Below, one piece after another: positions 10,237 to 22,400 of a stretch of 64,000 bases of DNA. Within the stretch, counting starts at the first letter, position 1, and each line of letters begins with the position of its first letter. The stretch is from Ettlia oleoabundans (taxonomy: Eukaryota > Chlorophyta > Chlorophyceae > Chlamydomonadales). A model generated the notes under the pieces. That model made no database searches. It had not been told where the DNA came from and saw only the letters and a list, made by a program, of their open reading frames with translations. A program made the translations under genes and the position numbers. The stretch spans positions 26,413-90,412 of the forward strand of contig JAAMXP010000868.1 of assembly GCA_019693395.1 (NCBI GenBank). Direction: 5' to 3'.

Positions 10237-12058
10237 CACCGTCCGCCGCTCCTTGGACTGCGATTTGCATTGCCTGGACGGGTTGCGGGCCTTGTCCAGC
10301 CTTGCGGTCATGGTGTTCCATTGCCTTCTCATCTGGGAACAGATGGTGCCCTTTGAGACAAGTTCGACGCTGCGGCGGAGCAGCTGGCCGGGCAGGTGAC
10401 AATGCGCACTACCTCACCTTGTACCACAACTTAACTGTACCCCAACTTAACTGCTCTTCCATATGTTCTGCTGATTTCCTTGCTGCGGCAAACCCTGGCA
10501 TGGTTTTCTGTAAGGGTAGATGCAGTACTTGATTCCACGATGTCGGCCCCATTTGTCACTGCCCTGCAGGCTGGCATCTGTGGGTGGGCCCCTGGGCGTT
10601 GATTTTTTCCTGCTTCTCACCAGCATGCTGGCCGCTTACCAGTTGGTCCCGTTGTTGGAAGGCAGCAAGAGCGGCGCCAACAGCCAGATAAGTTGCGGTT
10701 GGTTGATGCTGGGCTATTGGAGGCGGCGGGCCGTGCGCCTGCTGCCCGCCTATATCGCCACCAATGTGCTGGTGTGGACGGGGCTGGGCCAGTACCCTCA
10801 GGCTGGCATCTTCCGCAACCTCGCCTTTGGCAACTGCCCCAGCGGCATGTGGATGAATATGGTGTTCATCAGCAACATGAACGTCAGCCGCGCTTGCGGT
10901 GAGGCTGTTGAGCTGATAATAAGTCTCTGTGTTCGATAGTGTGTCGCATTTGGCTATGACTCAACTTTTGCTCACACCTATGTGCCGCTGCCTTGTGGGT
11001 GAATGCCTCGCGCCGCTCATCAACAAACCGCTGACATGCTCCTTCGGTCCCTGCTGTTCCCGTTTGCAGCTGCCCACCTGTGGAGCTTTCACCTGCAAGT
11101 GCAGTTCTATGTCGCTTTTCCCTTGCTGCTGTGCGCGCTGCGGCCACGCATACCTGGCTTCCGCACCCGCCTAGCTGCAACACTTGCAGTCGTCACCGCT
11201 GGCAGCACCCTATGGCGCCTATGGGTGGCTGCCTCCACTTTTGGCACGCTGCAGCTGCCGCTGGGGGATATGACACAGCCGTCCGGATTTGCGTCTTACA
11301 TGTCTCTCCTTGATGCCACCTATTTCCCGACTGGGACCCGTACCGCTGAGTTGGCGCTCGGAGCGGCCCTGGGTCTCCTTCTACGCACACCTACCGCCAT
11401 CAGCTGGCTGCTGCGCAGGTCAGGCTGGTCAGACGTGCTGCTGCAGTTTAATCCACAAATGCTCCTGGGAAATTGCTGACTGAGGTTGTGCAGTAGAACA
11501 GCCTCCACCACAATTGTTGCTGCTTCTACCAACAGCGTGGTTGACAGGCACTGGCCTTGGTTGTCGTTTGTCCCGTTATGCCCTGCAGGCGCTCTTTGCT
11601 GGGTGCAGCAGCCATGAGTCTGCAAACCATATACATCCACACCTTGCTCTGCTGGAACCCCCACAGCCTGCCTGGAGAAGCGCCATGGCATTCAAACCAC
11701 GGCCATCTTGTACAGCTCCCTATTTTACTTTGGCTCCCCCTTCGTTGCTGCTGTTGTGTGCCTGACCTTGGTGGCACTGATGCTCCACTCTGATCCCCTG
11801 CACACTTCCATTGCTGCTGCACTGGCCTCCCCTCTGCTCAAACCCCTCTCCAACCTTTCGTACTGCTGTTATCTAACTCATGAACATGCCCGACTGTTGG
11901 GCATCATGTTCCTTCTTCCAGCCGAGACCCTGTGTGCGCTCATCGCTGTTGCCCCTGTACGTGGCTATGTTATCCTTTGTGTGTTCACCCTTGCTTGTTC
12001 CCTCCCCTGTGCTTATGCCCTGAACCGCTGGGTAGAAAAGCGCTTTGCTAAGGTTTGA
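10237..12058 (+). CDS. Acyltransferase-3 family membrane protein (copy B), frameshifted paralogue
   Basis: Tandem paralogue of the gene at 7149-8965. Recognisable exons are about 10237..10395, 10570..10898, 11070..11418 and 11589..12058, and the third is exactly 349 nt in both copies. Seen: CLDGLRALSSLAVMVFHC, LGVDFFLLLTSMLAAYQ, GYWRRRAVRLLPAYIATN, FHLQVQFYVAFPLLLC and LSYCCYLTHEHARLLG. In the last exon homology runs in one frame to ILLW (11731-11733), then continues one frame over at GSPFVAA. Copy A has TGGGGCTC here and copy B has TGGCTC, a 2-bp loss in a G run with no intron to explain it. The first exon lacks an ATG because a TAG at 10208 closes the frame, so the 5' end is unresolved. It is either a decaying gene or a homopolymer error in the assembly. 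Confidence 0.7.
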
Positions 12059-12548
12059 GCCTTAGTTATGTTCTGTTCCACACTTCTGGTTGTCCCCCCA
12101 TGGACAATTTTTGTCACAGCCTCTCTCCAAGCTGGTGGCAGTGTGCGGCTCATCACCTGTTGTTCAACAACAGAGTTGCAGCTCCTGAGCACTGCCACCG
12201 TTGTACTTGTAAACGCACGCTGTTGTAAAACCATCTGCGCTTTCAAGCACAGAGCTGGTGCATTGCAGTCGGTTGAGCAGCGGTATCCAAATTTGCCCTT
12301 GGATTTCCAGGTTGTCAACAAGTGTCTGCAGGGCTGTGCTACGTGCTTGAAGCAGCAGGATATGGGTAGGATGCATGGGACCAACTTGTTGCCGTCATCC
12401 ACTGAACCAAAAAGCTTACCCGCCCCGCCCAGCCCCTCCACGCCCCGCCCAGCCCCGCCACGTCAGCTGGCCAAGCCCTCAGCTTATTAAAATTGGCAGG
12501 CCGAGATGTGCACGTTTGCGAGTTTATGAAAGTGCCGTGACTGCCACA
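12059..12548. promoter_or_regulatory. Spacer and upstream region of the RING-like/UBA gene
   Basis: Holds the 3' UTR of acyltransferase B and the upstream region of the next gene. At 12421-12460 a 20-base GC-box-like unit (core CGCCCCGCCCAGCC) is repeated twice in tandem with one mismatch, about 90 bases before the next ATG. No gene is supported here. Confidence 0.45.
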
Positions 12549-15500
12549 ATGGGCAGAGGCAAACCCGAAGTTCCAGTGACTGCCCTCAAGCAGGAAGAGT
12601 TTGAGGAAGAACACGCATGGTGTTGCGGCATTTGCGGCGCGTCTATCAATGCACACGACGAATATATGTCAGGTAGGAGCCCTAATGACCCTGCATCTCG
12701 CTGCATTTTAGACGGTGCACGACTCACTTGGCACGAGTCTGCGTGGGTTATGGTTGGCTACGACACAAAGCAGAGACATGGGGCACAGCCCTTTGCTAGA
12801 GAGCATGCAGCTGCCGTGAAAGTGGCCTGGGGCTATGCCGCCTGCCAATCGTTGTTTTCCGCTGCCCCTGTGTCCCCATTTGAGCAGTGGACTGCACCAC
12901 CTGCGGGCCAGCATCTTCTTCACACCACCTTGAGTGCGCCATTCAGTACGTGGCAGACAATATCAGCCGCAGTACCACCAACTCGATGGCCTCCAGCAAA
13001 AACAAGGTGCAGTGGGCGGCATCAGCAAATTGTTCCACATTTCTGCTGTTGGAGGTGATGACTGCCAGCTCATGCTCAAAGGGGCATTCCCAGCGGGGAA
13101 GAGGAGCCGGGTGCCGGCGTAATTTGGCATGGTGCCAGCAGCGTAGCAAGTCAGAAATAATGTCAGAGGTGTCATCTGACAAGGATCATCCCTCTTCAAT
13201 CTGTTGTTTTCCAATTAACAAGAGCTCTGGGGGTCTATGACTGCCACCGTCGCACAGGTCTTGGCACGGCAGCGCCCAAAGTACTTCTTCCAGGCTGAGC
13301 GGCTGCCGTGCCCTGCCCACAGCCACACAAGAAAGAAGCAAGCGGATCCTGCTGCTGATGTTTGCTCTGGTATCACCATAGGTGTGTCGCACCATTCTGT
13401 GGGCATGATTCAACCCTGCCTCTTTGTGAACGCTGCTGCTATTGTGTGCTGCCACTGGTTGATTGCCAGGGCTGTTCCTCATTCTGGTCTGGTCAGCTTG
13501 CTTGTCGATCGTGGCACTGAGTGTAACCACCACCATTTGTCCTACTGCTGCCTTCCGCCTCCTGTCGCTTTCCCAATTGTCTTTGCAAGGTGCTGAATCA
13601 TCAAGCCGCTGAAGAAGCCAGCACCACAGCCGCAACCCGCACATATTCCAAAACGGCCGGCAGCAGACAACAAGCAGGGCGCTGCCGCAAGCAAAGCCAA
13701 TGCCAACCGGCTGCCAGGCTCCTTCAGCCGCAAACATTCCAGGCCTGTTGGCAGCAGCAGTCAGGGCACCCCTGCCAGCCGTCATGCCTCACCCTGGGAA
13801 GGCAGCACACGGGGATGCAGCAGCGGCGGCAAGAAACAGTCACCTGACTTGATGACACATGGGGCGAGGCCTGGCCCACATTGCCCACCCGAGCTCACCA
13901 TGTGTCGCTACGGTCCAGACTGCCGCATCTTCAACTGTCCTCGCTGTCACAGCGAAGTGAGGCGCCCTGCACACCCTGGTCCACACGTGTTGCCCCTGCA
14001 TCATATGCTGCACCTTTGCCTGTGCATTTGGCGCCTGCCCTGTACCTTTCCCGCCTCTGTTCGCATCCCAGTATCATCCCCCTGCAAGCTATCCGTTCGG
14101 CCTGCTTGGCATGGTATTTTACCTGCTTGCCGCTTGCATGCCTGCCTGCACGCATGCAGCAGATTGAACTCCAGGACCGTGAGGAGGAGTGGGCGGCTGA
14201 GAGGGAGGCCAGGCGCAATGCGGCCAGGAAGCGAGAGATGGAAGAGGCGCGTCTGCAGCGCCAGCGGCAGGAGGATCAAGCCGCCGTTGAGCAGCTGGTG
14301 GGTGGTCTGGGATGTCCGGGCACATCGTACGGTGCAGCGGGAGCGTGATAGGGAACCAGCAGGATTGACCCAGTCGGGTGTGCTGCCCACCAGTGCAGGC
14401 CGACGGCCTTGCCTATGCTCTGCACGCTTGGTGGCTTAGGTTTGTTTGTTGCCGTTGCCCTTCTTGTTGCACTAAGTGTCGGTTCTGTTTCGCTGGGCTG
14501 CACCAAACCAAGCTTCGCTGTGGCTCCTGTCCCTTCGGGCTGTCCTCCTCACTTCTTTGATGCCAGGTTCTTGAGTCAATACAGCAGCAGGAGGAGCTGC
14601 TGGGCCTCCCCCACCCCGCACTGGACCTACTCAAGGCGCACAAGCGCTGCGCCTGCCTGGCTGCACTCTGCTGGACATGGGCTTTACCGAGGCTGAAGCA
14701 GCCACAGCGGCAGATGCCTCTGGCTGCGATGCAGAGCGCGCATCGCAGATCCTAGTGGATCCGAAAAGCCACGCTGGTGGGGCGCCTGGGAGGGTTGTTC
14801 CTGTGGAGGTCGTGAGGGAGGTTCAAGAGCTGATCAGCCTCGCTGAATTTCTGGGACTGGCCTCCCCCACACGTGCGGTTGAGGAGCAGGTGCTGGCAAC
14901 ACGGGGCGACTGTCAGGCAGCAGCCGCAGCGCTGCAGCTGGAAGCCGCCTCCGGTGCTGGCAGCTGGGGTCAGCAGGGATCTGAGGGAGGGTCCAGCACC
15001 CTGCAAGGCACAGAGGTGCGCAACTAGTTGAGCCATGGTGCTGGCAGGGCTGTGTGATGTTTGGCGCCTACTTGCTGCTCCACGTGTGGGGGCTCCTTGG
15101 TGTGCTTTGTACGAAGAGTGTACAGCAAGAACAGCCAGCTCTGCCGCTGCGCCATTTTAGTGGGGTTAGAGCGCTGATAACCGCTGCTGCCTGCCCTTTT
15201 GCCGCAGATGGAGCACCACAGTATCCCGATGTCAGAGCCAAACACACCCAGCCTCCACGCCGGTCTGCCACCCTGGGCAACAGATGCCTCCTCAGCCCTC
15301 ACTGCTCCCAGCCCACCAACTCAGTCCCCAACTGCGGCTGCAGCCACCAACACCGCTTTTGGTGCAGCCCCGGGCGTCCTGTCGCTGGCCGACTTCAGCA
15401 GCAGTCCGGAACAGGGGACTGACAGCCAACTGTTGCGCATAGCAACGGCAGGTGCTGCAGCAGTGGACGGTAGTGCCAACTGGCAGCACCCAATACAGGC

Positions 15501-16138
15501 AGATTGGGGGGCAGCCCGTGGCCTCTTCAGCAGCCAGGAGCAGCAACAGCAGCCAGCATTTGAGCTGGCTGCAGATCAGCGATCACAATCACTAGAAAGA
15601 AGCGGGGTCAGCACACCCACACCCACCACTACGGGAATGCACCAGTCAGCGCCGTTTGGTAGCCCCACCGTGCCCTATAACAGGCTCTCCCGCCCCCCAA
15701 GGGCAGCAGCCGCCGCGCCCTAACTGACGGCTTTGAAGTTGAAGCGACGGCAGCAGCCAGTAAGCATCAAGAGCAACAGCACTTTGACGCTGGCTATGCG
15801 GCTGGGTTGGCAGCTGCAGCTGCAGCCCTGCACCAGGGTTCAAGCCTGGCAGGCCACGCTCCTCCCGCTGTCCATGTTCAACCTGGCAGCACAGCTTTTC
15901 TCTCAGCCCTCTGCCCTGCCAATCCAGCGGCACAGCACTGGCAGCTGGAGCTGTATACAGCTCAGATTTACGCTCAACAATCTCCCAGCCCCAGCCCCAG
16001 CCCCAGCCACAGCCTGATGTGGACGGTAGGACAGTGGAAGTGTGGCAGTCAACCCTCCTGGCCGTGCCGCCCGCGACACAACAAGTAGCGCAGGAGGAGG
16101 AGCTTGATGATCTGCTGAAGATGATGGGAGTGGCCTGA
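12549..16138 (+). CDS. RING-like / CCCH zinc-finger / coiled-coil / UBA protein
   Basis: Probably a ubiquitin-pathway protein (E3-like or ubiquitin receptor); function inferred only. The first five exons join in phase: 12549..12672, 12888..13006, 13258..13369, 13622..13956, 14160..14297. They give a split RING-like Zn module (CCGIC; CTTC; HLEC; CPAH spread over exons 1-3), a Ser/Arg-rich linker, then a Nab2/ZC3H14-type C-x5-C-x4-C-x3-H finger (CRYGPDCRIFNCPRCH). A charged coiled coil follows (ELQDREEEWAAEREARRNAA). Exon 14567..15015 carries a UBA domain (LLDMGFTEAEA) and a second UBA-like helix set, but its start and end phases differ by one base, so a border or a base is wrong. From 15208 to the end lies a Ser/Pro/Gln-rich region with uncertain internal splicing, closing at EEELDDLLKMMGVA and TGA. 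Confidence 0.6.
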
Positions 16139-16480
16139 TCTTTTGCTGTCATTGTGCTAAAATCACCCGGTTCAGAGTATTTGGTTTTGAGTAGCAACAC
16201 AGTTACTTGGATACAAAGACTCAAGTGTGGCACGGATAGTCAGCGCGGGGAAACAGCAGAATGAAATTAATCACGGGCAATGGCATGCATGGCATACAGC
16301 ATGTGTGCATGCGTGTGATATTGTGTGTCTGCATGGGGCGACAAAAGAAAATGTCTTGTACTCATGAAAGTTATAATCACTACGTGTGGAACTACACAAG
16401 AAGGAAAACCCAATCTCATAGAAGCTGCACTGCCTGGACCACTTCATGATTCATTGCCTACCATGAATATTTATGCATGC
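16139..16480. other. Convergent 3' region
   Basis: Tail-to-tail spacer between the UBA-protein gene (plus) and the raffinose-synthase-like gene (minus). It is A/T-richer than its surroundings and contains no supported gene; it should hold both 3' UTRs. Confidence 0.4.
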
Positions 16481-19400
16481 TCAGAACTTGATCACAGCTT
16501 TGCGGCTGCCCAGGCCCCCCTTCTCCTCCCGCCAGGGCACACTGAACCAGACAGCGCCCCGGCGCTCGTCCCACTCCACCCCTTCAGCGGGCTGCCCGTC
16601 CAGCTGCACTGCGGCAGGCCGGCGAGAAGCGTAGAGCAGGAATCGGCCACAGCCACACAGCTCAAGGTGCAGCGTGGGAGGTGCACTGCTGCAGTCCTCA
16701 TCGCTGCCCTCTGCAATGCACCCAGGGGAGAAGAGCAGGGAAGGCTCCGTCACACTTTGGCATTAGGCGGGTGCCCTGAGTCCATCCTGAAAGAAGTACC
16801 AGTGCAAGGACACCTTGTCCTGTGAGCCTCACCTGCCAGCTCAGCCTTGAGCACTGCACCACCCGCATTCATCATGTTGACCAGCCCGATGGGCGCCACC
16901 GCCACGCTGTGCTCCCCCAGGCCACCCTCCAGCAGCGGACTGATGGTCAGCAGGTCGTGCCCACCGCCGCCTCGCACGCTGAGCTGCCAGCTACCGCCTT
17001 GCGCTGCCAGGATGCGCAGATCCTGCGGCGCAGCCACAGACCACACCAGCGTGGTTACTGGAAGTGCAACACGGGTACAGCAAAACTGGCACACAAATGC
17101 ATGTTGCGAACAAGTATCAAAGCACACCACTGTTCCTCACCTGCAGCTTATCGCTCCAGACGGCATAGCGGGTCGCCTGGGGCAGATAGGGGACATCACC
17201 TGGCCGCACCTCTGCCCTGAGCGTCGGTGGGTTAGGGTCATGTGTGTAGTAGGCCCGGCGGCGTACAGCCCAGGTAGAACCCTGCAGGTGGGAACAGGAG
17301 AACACAGGGAGTAACTTTAAAACAACCAGAACAGGTGTGGATGCAAGTGGCATCTCGACAAAACATTAAGTATTAACCAAACAACATATCTCAACACTCA
17401 CACCTCAGACAAACGCTTCAACACATGGAATACTGATAAAGTTTCTGGGGAGCAACCATCACTGATGCTTGCCACCAAAGAAACAAAGGCACGCATGTAA
17501 GGAACAAGGAGAGCTTGCATGACATAATAAAAGCCTACTGATGAATTTGTTATGTCCATATGGTGCACCCCTTGACCGGGGTAGCGGGATTGCAGTGCGC
17601 TACAAAACCAATGATTCAGGACAGGGGATCGGACACAAAATCGGATGAATGGAATGCATGCAATAATGAGACCTCAGACGCGTCACATCATCACTCATGC
17701 ATGTGGACAAACAAAACACCTCAGACTTTCTTTTAGATGATTGTCAATGCGCATGAAGCGCTCCACAGTTGCTGCAAGGTTGTGCATCATTGGTGTGCAA
17801 TGCATCATGTGGTGCACTGAAACCATGCAATGCATGTAATGGTTGAAGACCACAGCTGAAAGAGTCGAAGAAAAGTGCATTATAAAAAGGGCAGCCACAA
17901 ATGGTTTGCAATATAGGCGGCAGCAGGAAATGCTGGCATGCGTGCAGGTGCATACTGCACACCGTCGTGTGCAAGGCATGTTTGAGGCATGTGCAGTGTG
18001 CAAACAATCCAACATGCAGCTCAACAGTAAGCGTGTCAGATGTACTTGGGTTGGTCAATCACGATGCCTGACGGCGCCATCAGATAATACGTGCTTTGAC
18101 ATGAACATCACTCACGCATGCGTGCGAATGGGACTGCACGCACACCCCAAAATGAACCAGTTATCTTGTGAGCATGCATTAAGATTTCTATAATCACTGA
18201 GGCATGCCAGGAGTGATCAAACAAGTGAAGTGGAGGAGAGGCACCTCAGAACGCCGAAGATGGTTACTGTCAATGCGCACAACATGCGCTCGTCACTAAG
18301 AGGAACAAAAAAATTTTGGTGCCATCTACTGGGCAGTATGTCAGACCCAGAAAAGGCATTTTACAGTGGGGCTACATTGGCATGCCAGTAAATTTCCTGC
18401 GCGTTGTTAACACTACCATCCCATCCACGTTGTTTTCCAGAGTACCACCACAGTGCGGCCAAACTATCTTTACTACCAAAAGGGTCACCTCAGACGGACG
18501 AGGTTCATGTCACTGCGCACTGAACTCCTTATCGTACAAAAGACTCATGTCACTGGTGCCCTGCCTATACTGGATATAGCCCTGAAAGCGAACCTAACCC
18601 TGCTAGAGTTATCGTATGCTTAACAATCGGTTTTCTGCCAGTGTGTTGCCTACTACAAACCCCGGGGGAAGGCAATGCGGGCATGTGGCATGCCTTGTTT
18701 CCTGCAGTGATTCGCTGTACCATTGACAGCTGCAGCTAGTAGGACGCGAGGTGCATGAACCACCAAGCGGTGCAGGAGCTCTAGGACCGTACAACACACA
18801 AGCTGCCCTGACTTGCCTGAACGTTGAAGAGCCCCACCACGCCAGTCACCCTGTTCATGTTCCACACCTGCAACCAGCCAGCCACCAAACAGGCAGCTTT
18901 GCAGTGAAGCAGTAGATGGTACCTTGCAGAGTGCCACCTGTACCTAGCTCACCACATGTGCTCTACACACTCCCATTCTGCCAACGAGCCCTCACCTTCA
19001 GCACCGTCTGGCGGTCCTGGCTGACGTTGGAGAAGAGGCAGTCGACGGTTGGCCGACCCGGCAGTCGGCAGCGCAGCACTGATCCGTCGGGCAGCACAAG
19101 TCGGCGCAGAAGGGAGAAGTCGTGCTCGCCCACTCGGTCAGACACATACACCAGACCTCCTGCGGAGAGGATGAAATATGTTGTTGGTACACACAGGCTG
19201 AGAAGGAGCGCCGACGTAGAGGTGAAATAGAGTTGAAAACAAGAGCAGCACCACCGTGCAAAGCGGCTTCAGCAGCAGGCGTCCTACTGAGAACAGTAAA
19301 GCCATGGGCTGCTTCGTCAACATCCTAGGATGAGAACTCACCGCTTATTGCGCGGGCAGCAGCGTGCAGGTGTGAGGAGCCATGGTCGGAGTGGAACCTG

Positions 19401-22400
19401 TAGGGCACCACGCATTAAGGTGTGGCAGCTGTCCTGAGATGGAGACGCAACGGTGCAATCCCGCTGTGCAGCAAAAAAGCTTTGCATTTGTGTCAAGCTT
19501 CAATTGCCAATCGTGTCATATGCCATCCAACCACCCACGCAACCGTGAAGGACTCACATGTCCCAATCTGGCCAGGCCATAACACCCATCATGAGTGTGG
19601 TGAAGGAGGCGTTGGCAATGTGGGCCTGGTGAGAGGCAGGCAGGGCGGGGTAAAAGTCCTCACCCACACGCCCAATGTTGCTGTGGCTCATACTGCAAGG
19701 AAAGGAGGCAAGTACACACGTCTCGGAAGGAAGAGTGAGGTACTGGCTGAGCTGCAACACAACGGCGTCCTCATTAGTAAGTATCCAACCAGGAGCACAC
19801 TGTCATACACAATCCCCATCGGCAACACCGACCCCCGAAGGACAGGCGTATCACGGTACAGCCAGCAGCTTCCTCACTTGTAGATGTCCTCCATGGCGCA
19901 GCACATGGAGTTGATCTGGTGGTTGCCGGGCAGGTGCGCCGCCACGCTGTCCTCCAAAGAGCGATGCCAGCGTGCACCCATGGACGCATAGCCGCCTGTA
20001 CACAGGCGCACGGTATGGCTGGATGAGATAGCGGACACCAGCAATGGCGACGGCGCGGAGGTTGTAGAGCACCAACCATGCATGGGACTTAAGGCCATTG
20101 TCAAGGTATGAGGCTTTGCCACTGCAGCAAGTCAACACTGCATCAACAGCACCCAGCAAGGCTTCCACGGTGCCACCATGTGCTCACCCCTGTCATGACC
20201 GAACATGGTGATTGTGGCCTGCGGGGAGGAAGGGTAACCAGAGGAGGTGAGCAATAAGGCAGATGTGAGGTACCACCGCCCACCCCTCACCGTATATATA
20301 TAACATTGTTCATGCCTTGCAGCCCTGCGTGTTGGCAGCTGTCCTCCAAGCAATGCCACTCTCACCTGCACATCCACCTTCACCCCATCTACGCCGCACT
20401 CTGCAGTCACGCATTACAAGCGCGGGTCTGTTTAGGGGCAGCATTTCATTCAGTGCCAGGCACAAGCCCAGACATCAGCCCAGCACCCCACTGGCTCACC
20501 AGACCAACACAGGTAACAGCTTTCTCACCGTGCAGGTAGGTGTGCAGGTCGTTGTGGAAGGGGCGGGGATCCTCAACCAAGGCCACACCATTCACAGCTG
20601 GGTGCACCCACTGCAAACAGCAGGAACGGGAAGCAAGTGAAGGCTGCTTAGACTGGCTGCTTGCTGCAGTGCCACGGTAGCTGCCCAGTAACGATTGGCT
20701 TTGCACCTCCCTTTACGTGCTTGGTCAACTGCCTATTCTTCTAGTCCTATCCTGCCCCCTAACCAGCTTCCCGATCCACCCATCCTTGTTCGCACCCTAC
20801 CTGCATGGAAGGGTCAACCTCCAGTGTGCCGGGCGAGGGGCGTGGATACATGAGGCGGGGCTTGTACTTGGCCACACTAGGAGCCTGCAAGGGAACAATT
20901 GTTGTGTCAGTACAACGTAAGGCAGGGCCGCCAGGCATATAATTGCGCAAGAACACGCATGAGCAACAGGGCAACTGCATGCAGTGGCTGCACCAGTGAT
21001 GCTGAGATTGATTTCGGTTGGGTTGTCATGGCACCGCTGGGCTCGCGAGGGCACCCAGACACCCCAGCAGCTCACCCCGGGCATGCAGCCGCTCCAGTAT
21101 CCCATCATCGCATGCCAGCAGTACACATACTGGACCCCACAACGCTTCTTCAGCTCCCGCACCACAGAGCCAAAGTTATCGGTCTCCCGCTGCAGGTGGA
21201 ACGAGAGCAAGGGCAGGTGAGTATGACTGTGGCAAGTGTTTATTATGGCTAGCAATGCAAATTGATCTGGCCTTTCTGCCTGCCAGCATATGTTGAGTGA
21301 ACTTGAATGATAAGGTCGCACTGCACAACAGGCATCCCTTACCCCCTCTTCCTGACTTACGTCCAGTGGTGCCTCGTCCCCGTTGTTGATGCTGTCAAAC
21401 TTGGCGTTCGCCTTGATGGACAGCAGGCGGTATGAGTGGGTGGAGGCCTGGGCATAGAAGCGGAGGATGGCCTTGCGCAGAGGCCCCACCGCGGCAGCAG
21501 CAAAGGCGCGCATGCGGTACGAGTCTGCGCTTGTAGGGGCAAGGCAGCAAGCACTATGTAGATGCTGCCAGTTGTGCTGCTTTTGTCTGGGGGGTCTCCA
21601 TACCAGAGGCATAGCGAAACCGCAATAAGGCCGTACCCTTGCTGAATCGTTTCTCCTAGCAAGCAGGCCAGCATAATCTGCGGGCTCACCTGAAGACGCC
21701 TCCTCCAGAGCGTCTCTCAGCCAGCCAGCTGCTGCCAGTTCCGCCCGCCGTTTGAGTCGCAGCAGCAGCGCAAAGGCACCAAAGGCAGCGTCTCGCAGCG
21801 GCACAATGGCACTGCATGCAAGCAAAACACTTCTTTGTGGAGGGATGGTTCTTATGGGATGCCACTCAAAATACTACAGTGCACAATGGCTTCCCGCTCG
21901 AGTGCTGCTGGTGCTTACCTGGCGGGCCCCCACGCGCTTCCGTGTGGCGGCGTTTCACCATCAGTGTGGCCGTTTGCCGTACGACATTTCAGCTCAGCAT
22001 TCACAGCAGCCGTCTGCAAACCAGCCGCACGCGTGACAGGTCAGCAAGTGTCTTCAAGGCCCGCACTCGCCAAAGAAAACACCAAAGAACGCAAGTGGCT
22101 GAGATTACTGACAGGCAGCAGATTACAACAGGTTCTTGTAATGGACGGCGCCAGGTGCTGTTTTTCATGTGACGTGTGTCGTCTCACCCTGGCCTCATCT
22201 GCCTTTGGGCTGGAGCTGTCAGCCCGCTTCTTCAGCAGCTCCATGACGTGCAGCGGCTCCACCGTCTGCAGGTCTGTGCCTGTGGCCGGGGTAGGTGCAG
22301 GCATTGGGGGAAGAAGTAGGCCACGGGTGAAATAAAAGTTGGGGCCAATGTTTGTTGGTCTAGAGACGGACTGTGTTCAATGAGCACATTGCACATGTTG

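Noticed and set aside
11589..12058. An intron to explain the frame change in acyltransferase B
   Set aside because: No GT donor lies in the conserved stretch between the two frames, and the comparison with copy A shows a simple GG loss.
13186..13785. Minus-strand frame of about 200 codons inside the RING-like gene
   Set aside because: No motif, and the plus strand gives phase-consistent exons with paired Cys/His ligands at the same place.
15660..16010. Two further frameshifts near the end of the UBA gene
   Set aside because: Small in-phase introns can be drawn at both places, so a sequence error is not required.
16024..17022. [10 protein letters not shown] as coding sequence before exon 23 of the GH36 gene
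   Set aside because: The acceptor before it gives the wrong phase; the acceptor at 17023 keeps phase and matches the family spacing.
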